This document shows, piece by piece, positions 8,492 through 18,283 of a stretch of DNA of 37,717 bases; position 1 is the stretch's first letter, and each line of letters begins with the position of its first letter. Under the pieces are notes generated by a model. It did no database searches and had not been told where the DNA came from. It saw nothing but the letters and a program-made list of their open reading frames with translations. The translations under genes and the position numbers were made by a program. Location of the stretch: the NCBI GenBank assembly GCA_036770645.1, contig DAIPIU010000028.1:1-37717 (forward strand), given 5' to 3'. The stretch comes from Rubrimonas sp036770645 (lineage in GTDB: Bacteria > Pseudomonadota > Alphaproteobacteria > Rhodobacterales > Rhodobacteraceae).

Positions 8492-10273
8492 TCAGCCGCG
8501 CGCGGCGAGCCAGGCGCGCCAGCCCCCATGGGCGGTGATGTCCTCGGCCCCGTCCGCGGCCGCCGCCTCGCACAGGAAGCCGGTCACCTCGGCCCCGTCC
8601 TCGAGCGCGATGCGTCCGAGGCCCAGCGGCGCTGGGATGGCGGCCAGCAGCGCGCCCAGCGCCTCCGCCGGCAGGTCCCAGACCTCGAGCGCCACCGACG
8701 CCCCGCCCGCCGCGCGCATCAGCCCCGGCCGGGCGACGCCGGCGCCGGGCAGCGCGTAGAGGCGGTAGGCGGGGGCGGTGCGCGCCTCGGCCACGAAGCG
8801 CCCGCCCAGGGCGATCAGCGACGGGCTCAGCGGCAGGCCGCGCATGTGCGCCCCGCAGACGCCGAGGCGGAAGCGCACGGGCTCGGGCACGGTCTCCGGC
8901 GGCAGCGGCAGGCGCGCGGCGCCGCTGCCGGTGCCCGCGGCGCGGTGCAGCCGGTCGCCGAAGGCCAGCAGCGCCCCTTCCGCGAAGGCCGGCCCCACCA
9001 GCGTGACGCCGAAGCCCGCGCCGCCGGGAAGAAAGCCCGCCGGCACCGCGACGCCGCACAGGTCGAGCAGGTTCATGAAGTTGGTGTAATGGCCCATGCG
9101 GCTGTTGAGCCGGATCGGGTCGGCCAGCATCGCCTCGATGGTGCAGGCGGTGGGCGCGGTCGGCACCATCAGCGCATCGACCCGCGCCCAGACCCCGGCC
9201 GTCTCGCGCGCCAGCGCCGCGAGGCGGTACTGCGCGCGGAAGGCGTCGATGGCGCTGGGGGAAAGCCCGCCCGAGACGATCTCGCGGATCACCGGATGCA
9301 GGATCTCGGGCCGCCCGGTGACGATGTCGTGGATCGCCGCGGCCCGCTCGGCCACCCAGGGGCCTTCGTAGAGCAGCCGCGCGGCGGCGAGGAACGGGGC
9401 GAGGTCCACCTCGATCACCGCCGCCCCCGCGGCCCGGGCGCGCGCCACGGCGTCCTCGAACAGGCCCTCCGCCGCCTCGTCGCCGTAGAAGCTGCGGCTG
9501 GCCGCATCCGGCATGCCCAGCGTGGCGACGGCGGGGGCGGCGGGGCCGCGCGGGCGGCTGTAGGGATCATCGGCGTCGAAGCCCTCGGCCTCCGCCAGCA
9601 CGGCCGCCGCGTCGGCGCAGGACAGCGCGAACACCGAGATCACGTCGAGCGTGCGGCAGGCCGGCACGAGGCCGCGCGTGCTGACGAGGCCCTTGCTCTG
9701 CTTGAGGCCCACGATGTTGTTGAGCGCCGCCGGCACCCGCCCCGACCCGGCCGTGTCGGTGCCGAGCGCGAAGGACACCAGCCCCGCCGCCGTCGCCACC
9801 GCCGAGCCGGAGGAGGAGCCCCCGGGGATCCAGCCCGGCGCCAGCGCGTTGTGCGGGATGCCGTAGGGCGAGCGGCAGCCGGACAGGCCGGTGGCGAACT
9901 GGTCGAGGTTGGTTTTGCCGACGAGGATCGCCCCCGCCGCCTCGAGCCGGGCCACGGCGGGCGCGGTCTCGGCGGCCTCATGCGCGAAACCGGGGCAGGC
10001 GGCGGTGGTGGGCAGGCCGGCGACGTCGATGTTGTCCTTCACGGCGAACAACGCGCCATAGAGCGGCAGCGACGCTGGGTCGACGCCCTCCAGTCGCGCG
10101 GCGGCGGCCCGGGCGCGGTCGGCGCAGGGGCCGCCGATCCAGACCCCGTCGGCGCCGCGCTCCGCGATGCGCGCCAGCGCCGCCTCCAGCACCGCCGCAG
10201 GCGTCGTCTCGCCCGCCGCATAGGCCCGTCGCAGCCGCGCGAGCCCCAGCCCCCCGTCGATGTCGAACGCCAT
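8492..10273 (-). CDS. atzF: Allophanate hydrolase
   Basis: A 593-residue protein. The N-terminal amidase-signature domain (about 1-450) has the Ser-cisSer-Lys triad: Lys79 in FAVKDNIDVAG, Ser153 in GGSSSGSA and Ser177 in GTDTAGSGR. These sit exactly 12 residues before the triad I recall for AtzF of Pseudomonas sp. ADP. The C-terminal about 130 residues (FRLGVCGAHMRGLPLSP...) form the AtzF/DUR1-type domain with the gamma-glutamyl-cyclotransferase-like fold. The enzyme hydrolyses allophanate to ammonia and CO2, the last step of urea-carboxylase or s-triazine catabolism. No urea carboxylase or AtzD/E gene is in the window. The ATG at 10273 follows AGGGGGG. A palindromic operator candidate lies just upstream. 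The frame stays open far upstream, but that sequence is not amidase-like. Confidence 0.93.
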   Translation of the reverse strand: MAFDIDGGLGLARLRRAYAAGETTPAAVLEAALARIAERGADGVWIGGPCADRARAAAARLEGVDPASLPLYGALFAVKDNIDVAGLPTTAACPGFAHEAAETAPAVARLEAAGAILVGKTNLDQFATGLSGCRSPYGIPHNALAPGWIPGGSSSGSAVATAAGLVSFALGTDTAGSGRVPAALNNIVGLKQSKGLVSTRGLVPACRTLDVISVFALSCADAAAVLAEAEGFDADDPYSRPRGPAAPAVATLGMPDAASRSFYGDEAAEGLFEDAVARARAAGAAVIEVDLAPFLAAARLLYEGPWVAERAAAIHDIVTGRPEILHPVIREIVSGGLSPSAIDAFRAQYRLAALARETAGVWARVDALMVPTAPTACTIEAMLADPIRLNSRMGHYTNFMNLLDLCGVAVPAGFLPGGAGFGVTLVGPAFAEGALLAFGDRLHRAAGTGSGAARLPLPPETVPEPVRFRLGVCGAHMRGLPLSPSLIALGGRFVAEARTAPAYRLYALPGAGVARPGLMRAAGGASVALEVWDLPAEALGALLAAIPAPLGLGRIALEDGAEVTGFLCEAAAADGAEDITAHGGWRAWLAARG

Positions 10274-10294
10274 GTCGCAAGCCCCCCTGCACTG

Positions 10295-10315
10295 TGCATG
10301 CGATCTTGCATGCAA
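10295..10315 (-). promoter_or_regulatory. Palindromic operator candidate upstream of atzF
   Basis: TGCATGC (10295-10301) and GCATGCA (10308-10314) form a perfect 7-bp inverted repeat with a 6-bp spacer. The right arm is itself inside the 10-bp palindrome TTGCATGCAA (10306-10315). It lies 22-42 bp upstream of the atzF ATG. Short palindromes of this kind suit a dimeric regulator such as a GntR or TetR protein, but the regulator is not in the window. The rest of the 237-bp gap to selO shows no gene. Confidence 0.45.
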
Positions 10316-10510
10316 AGTCCGGGCCGCCAAGCGGCACGCGCGCCGCCCCCGCGCCGAGAGGCGCTTGCGCCGCAGGCGCAGGCGCGCGGCGGCGGCATTG
10401 GCGCGAAAAGCGGCGCGGCGCTGCCCGGCGGATGGGCGGTCGCGGCGCTTGCCGCGACGGGCATCGGCGGCCACCTTGGCGGCAGGGGCGTGCCGCCCCC
10501 GGGACTTGCC

Positions 10511-11986
10511 ATGACCGACGAGAGCCCCCGCTTCGGCTTCGACCACAGCTACGCCCGGCTGCCCGGGCGCATGTTCGCGCGCGTCGCGCCGACTTCCGTC
10601 GCCGCCCCGCGGCTGATCGCCTTCAACCGCCCGCTCGCCGCCGAGCTGGGGCTGGATGCCGACGCCATCCTGCCCCACGCCGCGGCGATCTTCTCCGGCA
10701 ACCGCCCGCCGGCAGACGCGCTGCCCATCGCGCAGGTCTATGCCGGGCACCAGTTCGGGCATTTCTCGCCGCGGCTGGGCGACGGGCGCGCCATCCTGCT
10801 GGGCGAGCTGATCGACGCGAAGGGCCTGCGACGCGACGTGCAGCTGAAGGGCGCGGGCCCCACCCCCTTCTCGCGCCGCGGCGACGGGCGGGCGGCACTG
10901 GGGCCGGTGCTGCGCGAATACCTGGTGTCGGAGGCCATGCACGCGCTGGGCGTGCCGACCACGCGGGCGCTCGCTGCGGTCACGACCGGCGAGCGCGTCG
11001 TGCGCGAGCGCCTGCTGCCCGGGGCGGTGGTGACCCGCGTGGCCGCCAGCCACATCCGCGTCGGCACCTTCGAGTTCTTCGCCTCGACCGGCGATGGGGA
11101 GGCGCTGTCGGCGCTGCTGGCCCATGCCATCGCCAGGCACGACCCGGACGCGGCGGGGGCGGAGCGCCCGGCGCTGGCTTTCCTCGCGGGCGTGGCGCGC
11201 CGGCAGGCGGCGCTGGTGGCGCGCTGGATGCTGCTGGGCTTCATCCACGGGGTGATGAACACCGACAACATGGCGGTGTCGGGCGAGACCATCGATTTCG
11301 GCCCCTGCGCCTTCATGGAGGCCTATCACCCGGCCACCGTGTTCAGCGCCATCGACGAGGGCGGGCGCTACGCCTACGCCGCGCAGCCGCGCATCGCGCA
11401 GTGGAACCTCGTGCGGCTGGCCGAGGCGCTGCTGCCGCTGATCGACGCCGATCCCGACGCGGCCGCAACCGGGGCAGCCGAGGCGCTGAACCGCTTTCCC
11501 GGCGATTTCGCCGACGCCTGGCTGGGCGGGCTGCGCGCGAAGCTGGGGCTGTCCGCGGCGGAGGAGGACGACCGGCCGCTGACCGAGGCGCTGCTCGCCG
11601 CCATGGCGGAGGGGCGTGCCGACTTCACCCTGGCCTTCCGGCATCTGGCCGACGCCGCGCTGGGCGATGACGCGCCGCTTCTCGCCCTGTTCGAGGACCC
11701 CGGGCAGATCGCGGCGTGGCTCGCGCGATGGCGGGTCCGGCTCGCGCGCGACCCGCAGGACCCGCAGGCGCGGGCTGCGGCCATGCGCGCGGTCAGCCCG
11801 CGGCTGATCCCGCGCAACCACCGGGTAGAGGAGGCCATCGCCGCTGCGGAGGATGGCGATTTCGCGCCCTTCGAGCGGCTGGGCGCAGCGCTGGCCCGCC
11901 CCTTCGACGACGATGCGGCGCTGGCCGCCTATGCGCTGCCTGCCCGCCCCGAGGAACGGGTGGCGCGCACCTTCTGCGGCACCTGA
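10511..11986 (+). CDS. selO: SelO/YdiU family pseudokinase, protein AMPylase
   Basis: A 491-residue protein matching the SelO (UPF0061/YdiU) family across its length: GRMFARVAPT near the N-terminus, VYAGHQFGHFSPRLGDGRA, the nucleotide-binding segment LKGAGPTPFSRRGDGRAALG, the HGVMNTDN loop and DFGPCAFMEAY (the metal-binding DFG equivalent). SelO proteins bind ATP in a flipped orientation and transfer AMP to Ser, Thr or Tyr of targets, affecting redox homeostasis. The C-terminus ends FCGT, so a cysteine sits third from the end, where eukaryotic SelO has selenocysteine. The start at 10511 begins the conserved RFGFDHSYARLP segment. It is divergent from atzF. Confidence 0.94.
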   Translation: MTDESPRFGFDHSYARLPGRMFARVAPTSVAAPRLIAFNRPLAAELGLDADAILPHAAAIFSGNRPPADALPIAQVYAGHQFGHFSPRLGDGRAILLGELIDAKGLRRDVQLKGAGPTPFSRRGDGRAALGPVLREYLVSEAMHALGVPTTRALAAVTTGERVVRERLLPGAVVTRVAASHIRVGTFEFFASTGDGEALSALLAHAIARHDPDAAGAERPALAFLAGVARRQAALVARWMLLGFIHGVMNTDNMAVSGETIDFGPCAFMEAYHPATVFSAIDEGGRYAYAAQPRIAQWNLVRLAEALLPLIDADPDAAATGAAEALNRFPGDFADAWLGGLRAKLGLSAAEEDDRPLTEALLAAMAEGRADFTLAFRHLADAALGDDAPLLALFEDPGQIAAWLARWRVRLARDPQDPQARAAAMRAVSPRLIPRNHRVEEAIAAAEDGDFAPFERLGAALARPFDDDAALAAYALPARPEERVARTFCGT

Positions 11987-12039
11987 GGGCGGCACGCCGG
12001 AAACGCGGCCGGACTGCGCGCGCTGCCTTCGACGCGACG

Positions 12040-12058
12040 GGGCCGGAAAGGCCGGCCC
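12040..12058. terminator. Stem-loop between convergent selO and kinase genes
   Basis: GGGCCGG (12040-12046), a 5-nt loop AAAGG and CCGGCCC (12052-12058) form a perfect 7-bp GC stem between the two convergent stop codons. There is no T-run. It is a plausible bidirectional stem-loop terminator. Confidence 0.4.
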
Positions 12059-12098
12059 ATCCCTGCGTTTCGGGCATGCGATCCGTCCCATCCCGGGC

Positions 12099-13673
12099 TC
12101 ATTCCGGCAGGGTCGCGCTTTGGGCGCCGCCGTTCTCGAGCACCGCGCGCAGACGTGCGGCGAGATCCGCCCTGCGGTAGGGCTTGTTGAGGATGGCGGC
12201 ATCTGCGTCGAGCCGCCCGCGGGCGATCAGCGTCTCCAGCGGGTAGCCCGAGGTGAACAGCACGCGCAGCTGCGGCCGCAGCGCCCCGGCCCGCCGCGCG
12301 AGCTCCCAGCCGTTCAGGCCGCCGGGCATCACGATGTCGGTGAACAGCAGGTCGGGCCGCGCGCCCGCCGCCAGCAGCCCGAGCGCCTCGGGGCCGTCGC
12401 CGGCCTCGATCACGCGATAGCCCAGGCGCGCGAGGCTGGCGACGGCGAAGCTGCGCACGAAGGGGTCGTCCTCGACCACGAGCACCGTCTCCGCGCCGGT
12501 CCCGCCGGAGGCGTGCCGCTCCGGCGGCTCTGCCCGCGGTGCCTCGCCCGGGGCGCAGGGCAGGTAGATGCGCACCGTCGTGCCCAGCTGCGGCTCGCTG
12601 TAGATCGTGACATGGCCGTTGGACTGCTTGACGAAGCCGTAGACCATGCTCAGCCCGAGGCCGCTGCCCTTGCCGACCTCCCGCGTCGTGAAGAACGGCT
12701 CGAAGACGCGCTCGCGGATCTCGGGCGTCATGCCTTCGCCGTCGTCCGTCACCGAGATGACGATGTATTCGCCGGGCCGAACCTCGGGGTGGGCGTCGCG
12801 GTAGCGCTCGTCGAGCACGAACATCGCCGTCGAGACCGTCAGCGTGCCGCCATCCGGCATCGCGTGCTGGGCGTTGAGGGCGAGGTTGAGCAGGGCGGAT
12901 TCGAGCTGCCCGGCGTCGGCCATCGCCGCCGGCACGTCGTCGTCCAGCGCAAGCTCCAGCGCGATGTCCTCGCGCAGGGCGCGGCGCAGGAGGCGCTGCG
13001 AGTCCCGGACGAGCGCGTTGACCCCGAAGGGCTTCGGATGCAGCAGCTGCCTGCGCCCGAAGGCCAGCAGGCGCGCGGTCAGTTCCGCCCCCCGCGCCGC
13101 GGCCGCGGTGATCGCCTCGACCAGCGTCCGGTCCTCTGCGTCGGCGATCGTCTCGTGCAGAAGGTCGGCGTTGCCCAGGATCACCGTCAGCAGGTTGTTG
13201 AAGTCATGGGCGATGCCGCCCGCGATCTGGCCGACCGCCTCCATCTTCTGGGCCTGCACCAGCTGCCGCTCGGCGCGCTTGGCCTGCGTGAGGTCGTGGA
13301 TGATGCCCACGAACACCCTCTCGCCCTCGAGCGACCCCTCGCCGACCGACAGGTGCATCGGGAACGCCTCGCCATCGGCGCGCAGGGCCTCCACCTCGCG
13401 GCCGATCCCGATGATGCGCCGCTCGCCGGTCTCGATGTAGCGGCGCATGTAGCCGTCATGTTCGCCGCGGTAGGGAGCCGGCATGAGGCTGCGGACGTTC
13501 TGGCCGAGGGCGTCCTCGGCTGCGAGCCCGAACAGCGCCTCGCAGGCCGGGCTGAACATCAGGATCCGGCCGTGCGCGTCGGCGACGATCACGCCATCGA
13601 CCGCCGTGTTCAGGATCGCCTCGGGCAGGGACGCCCGCGCGCTGTTGGACAGGGTCGTCGCCTTGGTGGCCAT
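12099..13673 (-). CDS. Hybrid sensor histidine kinase: FixL-like PAS, HisKA, HATPase, receiver
   Basis: A 524-residue cytoplasmic protein with no membrane segment. PAS domain (about 15-130); HisKA with H-box GGIAHDFNNLL (phospho-His156); HATPase with NLALNAQHAM, DDGEGM and GKGSGLGLSMVYGF; a receiver domain (about 395-520) with VLVVEDD, phospho-Asp446 in LLFTDIVMP and the lysine in LNKPYRR. The PAS domain resembles the haem PAS of FixL: EHDGYMRRY gives His72, and IIGIGR gives Arg92. The His-Arg spacing of 20 residues, Arg78 at +6 and Leu108 at +36 match the FixL haem-pocket positions I recall (His200, Arg206, Arg220, Leu236). Oxygen sensing is therefore possible but unproven. No separate response regulator lies beside it. 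The ATG at 13673 has a G-rich ribosome site. Confidence 0.92.
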   Translation of the reverse strand: MATKATTLSNSARASLPEAILNTAVDGVIVADAHGRILMFSPACEALFGLAAEDALGQNVRSLMPAPYRGEHDGYMRRYIETGERRIIGIGREVEALRADGEAFPMHLSVGEGSLEGERVFVGIIHDLTQAKRAERQLVQAQKMEAVGQIAGGIAHDFNNLLTVILGNADLLHETIADAEDRTLVEAITAAAARGAELTARLLAFGRRQLLHPKPFGVNALVRDSQRLLRRALREDIALELALDDDVPAAMADAGQLESALLNLALNAQHAMPDGGTLTVSTAMFVLDERYRDAHPEVRPGEYIVISVTDDGEGMTPEIRERVFEPFFTTREVGKGSGLGLSMVYGFVKQSNGHVTIYSEPQLGTTVRIYLPCAPGEAPRAEPPERHASGGTGAETVLVVEDDPFVRSFAVASLARLGYRVIEAGDGPEALGLLAAGARPDLLFTDIVMPGGLNGWELARRAGALRPQLRVLFTSGYPLETLIARGRLDADAAILNKPYRRADLAARLRAVLENGGAQSATLPE

Positions 13674-13830
13674 GCCGGATACCCCCCCTCTGGCATGCGC
13701 GCAGCCATGCCGCGCGCGTCGCGCACGGCGGCATCACCACGCTGCAGGACTTCGATTTGCGGGGAACCGAGGAAGGGACGGGCACCGCGCCCCACAACCG
13801 GAAGGCGCAAAAAGTGATTCCCGAATACGT

Positions 13831-13858
13831 ATTATACGCAATACCGGTTCCATGGGAA
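13831..13858 (-). promoter_or_regulatory. Sigma-70-type promoter for the hybrid kinase
   Basis: On the minus strand TTCCCA (13858-13853), a 16-nt spacer and a consensus TATAAT (13836-13831) point towards the kinase ATG about 155 nt away. The -10 lies in an AT-rich patch that overlaps the palindrome AATACGTATT (13824-13833), a possible operator at the start site. AT-rich patches are rare in this window. Confidence 0.55.
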
Positions 13859-14085
13859 GACCAGCCCGGGCGGTCGCCCCGAGGACCGGCTCCCGCGGCT
13901 GGGCTTTCGGGGCTCCGGGGCTTCAGCGCGCGGCGCGGAATTGCCCCGCTCGTCAGGATCCTGCCGGGGGAGCGTTCCGTGGCCCGGCTCCGGCGCGGGC
14001 CGCGCGCCGGGCGCGGGTCGGCGGCGCGGCCTTGGGGCGGTCGCCCATCGACCGGGCTGGCCGTGCCCCGGGACCGCCGCGCGGA
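13859..14085. other. Non-coding gap between the kinase promoter and the TrmO-family gene
   Basis: With the kinase leader (13674-13830), about 410 bp lie between the two genes. This half is uniformly GC-rich. Both strands keep open frames, but they are arginine- or proline-rich with no domain signal. I see no gene, RNA or clear repeat. Confidence 0.5.
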
Positions 14086-14538
14086 TCAGGCATGGGCGCA
14101 GGCGTCGGGCTTCACGTCGAGCAGCGGCGTGCCGCTGACGCAGTCGAGCCCGCGCACCACCAGCGCGCCGTCCTCGACCGCCACCAGCGCGACGACCGAG
14201 GAGGCGACCGGGTTCGGCCGCACCGGCGAGCGCAGGGCGAAGGTGCCGACCGGGCCGGCCGCGCCGCGGGGCGCCTGCAGCACCAGATCCCGCCGGGCCT
14301 CGTGCATCCAATAGAGGACCTGGATGCGCCGCGGCGCGGCCAGTCCGGTCAGCGCCTGTCGCCAGAGCGGATCGATCTCGAGCCGGCACAGCGGCCCGGC
14401 CTCGGCGTCGCCGCGCCGCGGACAGTCGGCGCGGGTGGCGAAGGGCGTCACGATGCGCCCGATGAAGCGCAGCGCGGCGTCGTCCGGGGGCGGCGCCTCG
14501 ACCGCCACCTCGCCGGGGCGGATGTCGTGGTCGGCCAT
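14086..14538 (-). CDS. TrmO-family (TsaA/VirR) tRNA m6t6A37 methyltransferase, short form
   Basis: A 150-residue protein with the TsaA beta-barrel signature: RFIGRIVTPFATRADCPRR at the N-terminal end (family IGxIxSPF...PRQ) and RSPVRPNPVASSVVALV in the middle (family RSPxRPNPIGLS). TrmO uses S-adenosylmethionine to N6-methylate threonylcarbamoyl-adenosine 37 in tRNA. E. coli TrmO is about 235 residues; this protein is only the core barrel, as in many short members, so its activity on tRNA is inferred. The ATG at 14538 has GGGGAG upstream; the longer reading to 14640 adds only Arg/Pro-rich sequence. It lies downstream of acs on the same strand, past a stem-loop. Confidence 0.8.
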   Translation of the reverse strand: MADHDIRPGEVAVEAPPPDDAALRFIGRIVTPFATRADCPRRGDAEAGPLCRLEIDPLWRQALTGLAAPRRIQVLYWMHEARRDLVLQAPRGAAGPVGTFALRSPVRPNPVASSVVALVAVEDGALVVRGLDCVSGTPLLDVKPDACAHA

Positions 14539-14650
14539 GGCGCGCGCTCCCCTGCGGTCGGGCGCCGGTGCGCCCCGCGCGGGAGGCTGCCCGCCCGCCG
14601 CGCGCCGCGCAAGCGGTCGGCGGCGCCGCGCCAGTGCCATGAAACGCGGA

Positions 14651-14678
14651 CGGCCCGCCCCCGGCAGGGGACGGGCCG
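14651..14678 (-). terminator. Stem-loop downstream of acs
   Basis: CGGCCCG (14651-14657) pairs with CGGGCCG (14672-14678), and the inner CCCC/GGGG pairs around a 4-nt loop with one unpaired base. It begins 22 nt after the acs stop. On the minus strand only a short TTT follows, so it is a GC-rich hairpin terminator candidate rather than a textbook one. Confidence 0.55.
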
Positions 14679-14700
14679 CGCGCGCCGTGCGGCGAAGGCC

Positions 14701-16638
<1,938 letters not shown>

Positions 16639-16750
16639 GCGTCTCTCCCCCATGGTCGATATGATCCGCGGGGCCCGTTCGGGCTTGGCGCGGCGCGTTT
16701 CCGTTGCGGCGCACCCTAGGGGCGCGCCGACCGGGCTTTCAACGCGCCCC

Positions 16751-16770
16751 TTGACGCAGGCGGGCGTCAA
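16751..16770. promoter_or_regulatory. TTGACGC inverted repeat between acs and the AI-2E permease gene
   Basis: TTGACGC (16751-16757), spacer AGGCGG and GCGTCAA (16764-16770): perfect 7-bp arms in the divergent intergenic region. Each arm also reads as a near-consensus -35 (TTGACG) on its own strand, so it could be an operator, two back-to-back -35 elements, or both. Confidence 0.4.
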
Positions 16771-16858
16771 CCTAGCCGACCGTTTCTGCGCCCTCGCGGC
16801 GCTGGACCGCGCCTGGCAGGCGCCGCATGGTCGCGCCGCAGCGGCCGGGGAGGGCAGG

Positions 16859-17926
16859 GTGGACGAACGCTTCCGCAATCTGGTCTACGGCGTCGCGCTG
16901 GCGCTGATGACGGTGTTCGCGCTGGTCGCGGCGCGGGGCATCCTGATCCCGGTCGTGTCGAGCATCCTGCTGGTCTACATCATCGTCGGCGTGTCGCAGC
17001 TGCTCGCGCGCGCGCCGGTGCTGGGGGCGCTGTCGGAGGGCAAGCGCCACCTGCTGTCGGTGGTGGTGATCCTGTTCCTGTCGGTCGAGCTGGTGGCGCT
17101 GTTCGTCTCTCAGCTCGGCGCGGTGGCCGCGCGGGCGCCCGAGTTCCAGAATGCCTTGCTGGCGCTGGTCCAGTCCGTGGCCGAGGCGATGGGAGTCGAG
17201 ACCGCGCCGAACTGGGACGATGTGCGCAACAGCATCGTGGGCGAGATCAACGTGCAGCAGGTGCTGCGCACGGCGCTGGCCTCGGTGTCGTCGCTGGTGG
17301 GCGGGCTGTCCTTCGTGCTGCTGAACGTCGCATTCGTGCTGCTCGAGCGCCGGCAGTTCTCGGACAAGCTCGACCGCCTGAGCGCCGATCCCGCGCGCAC
17401 CGCCCGGCTGCGCCATGTGGTGGGCGACGTGAACGCGCGGGTCGGGCGGTACCTGGCGGTCAAGACGCTGATCAACGTGGTGCTGGGGGTGCTGTGCTGG
17501 GCGATCATGGCGCTGTTCGGCGTCGAGTTCGCGGTGTTCTGGGCCATCGTGATCGCGGCGCTGAACTACATCCCCTACATCGGTTCGGTGGTCGGCACGG
17601 CCTTTCCGGTGGCGCTGGCGCTGGTGCAGTTCGACGACCTGAACGCGGTGTTCCTGCTGCTCGCCTTCCTGATCGCGGCGCAGGTGCTGATGGGCAACGT
17701 GATCGAGCCGCAGGTGATGGGCGGGTCGCTGAACCTCAGCCCCTACGTCATCCTGATCGCGCTGACGGCCTGGACGGCGATGTGGGGCGTGGCTGGCGCG
17801 ATCTTCTCGGTGCCGATCACCGCGATCATGGTGATCCTGTTCACCGAGTTCGAGGGCACGCGGCCGCTCGCGGTGCTGATGTCGAAGGACGGGCGCATCG
17901 ACACGCCGCCGCCGATGCCGGGGTGA
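16859..17926 (+). CDS. AI-2E family transporter (PerM/UPF0118)
   Basis: A 355-residue membrane protein with about seven to eight hydrophobic segments. Two come at the N-terminus (VYGVALALMTVFALVAARG, VVSSILLVYIIVGVSQLL), then an extra-membrane middle, then a C-terminal group. The family signature is present in the C-terminal half (NYIPYIGSVVGTAFPVALA and NVIEPQVMGGSLNLSP). The family is named for TqsA, an autoinducer-2 exporter, but other members act as ion or sodium/proton transporters, so the substrate is open. The start is GTG 16859, directly after GGGGAGGGCAGG, the best ribosome site in the region; the frame is open upstream but would run into the acs start. It is convergent with zntB across a gene-free gap. 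Confidence 0.87.
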   Translation: MDERFRNLVYGVALALMTVFALVAARGILIPVVSSILLVYIIVGVSQLLARAPVLGALSEGKRHLLSVVVILFLSVELVALFVSQLGAVAARAPEFQNALLALVQSVAEAMGVETAPNWDDVRNSIVGEINVQQVLRTALASVSSLVGGLSFVLLNVAFVLLERRQFSDKLDRLSADPARTARLRHVVGDVNARVGRYLAVKTLINVVLGVLCWAIMALFGVEFAVFWAIVIAALNYIPYIGSVVGTAFPVALALVQFDDLNAVFLLLAFLIAAQVLMGNVIEPQVMGGSLNLSPYVILIALTAWTAMWGVAGAIFSVPITAIMVILFTEFEGTRPLAVLMSKDGRIDTPPPMPG

Positions 17927-18283
17927 GCGGCGCGGCGGGCCGGGCCGCGCGCGAGGCAGCCGTTCACGGCGGATGCGGCGGATGCGGCGGAGGGCGGGGC
18001 GGACAGCGGCGCGGCGATGGATTGCGGCGCATCGGTCCGCTGCGGCGAAGCGCCGGTTCAGCCGGCCTCGGCGACGTTCTGTCAATGGCATTCCCTCCGG
18101 ACATCGCGCCGGCGCGGGTCCGGGTCCGGGTCCGGGCCCGGGAAGCGGGCAAGCGCAGCTGCCGCCGCGGCTGTCGGCCTTCGGGTCGAGGGCCGCGACG
18201 GGCCGGATGACCGTTCGCCGCCATCCGATGAAGCCGCCGCCGGGCCGCCGGGGAACGGGCCGCCTCCGCCCCTCCAAGCCCCG
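17927..18283. other. Gene-free gap with a short CGGGTC tandem repeat
   Basis: This is 357 bp between two convergent genes. It holds three perfect CGGGTC hexamers (18115-18132) followed by CGGGCC, and GCGG/ATGCGGCGG runs near 17970. The open frames here are Arg/Pro-rich, lack ribosome sites and match nothing I know. I see no RNA gene. Confidence 0.5.

Noticed and set aside
10274..12202. Extending atzF upstream to 12202 in its open frame
   Set aside because: The extra 643 codons are antisense to selO and lack amidase homology; the ATG at 10273 has a good ribosome site.
18115..18138. CGGGTC hexamer repeat as a functional site
   Set aside because: It is only three to four copies in very GC-rich intergenic DNA between convergent genes, easily explained by slippage.
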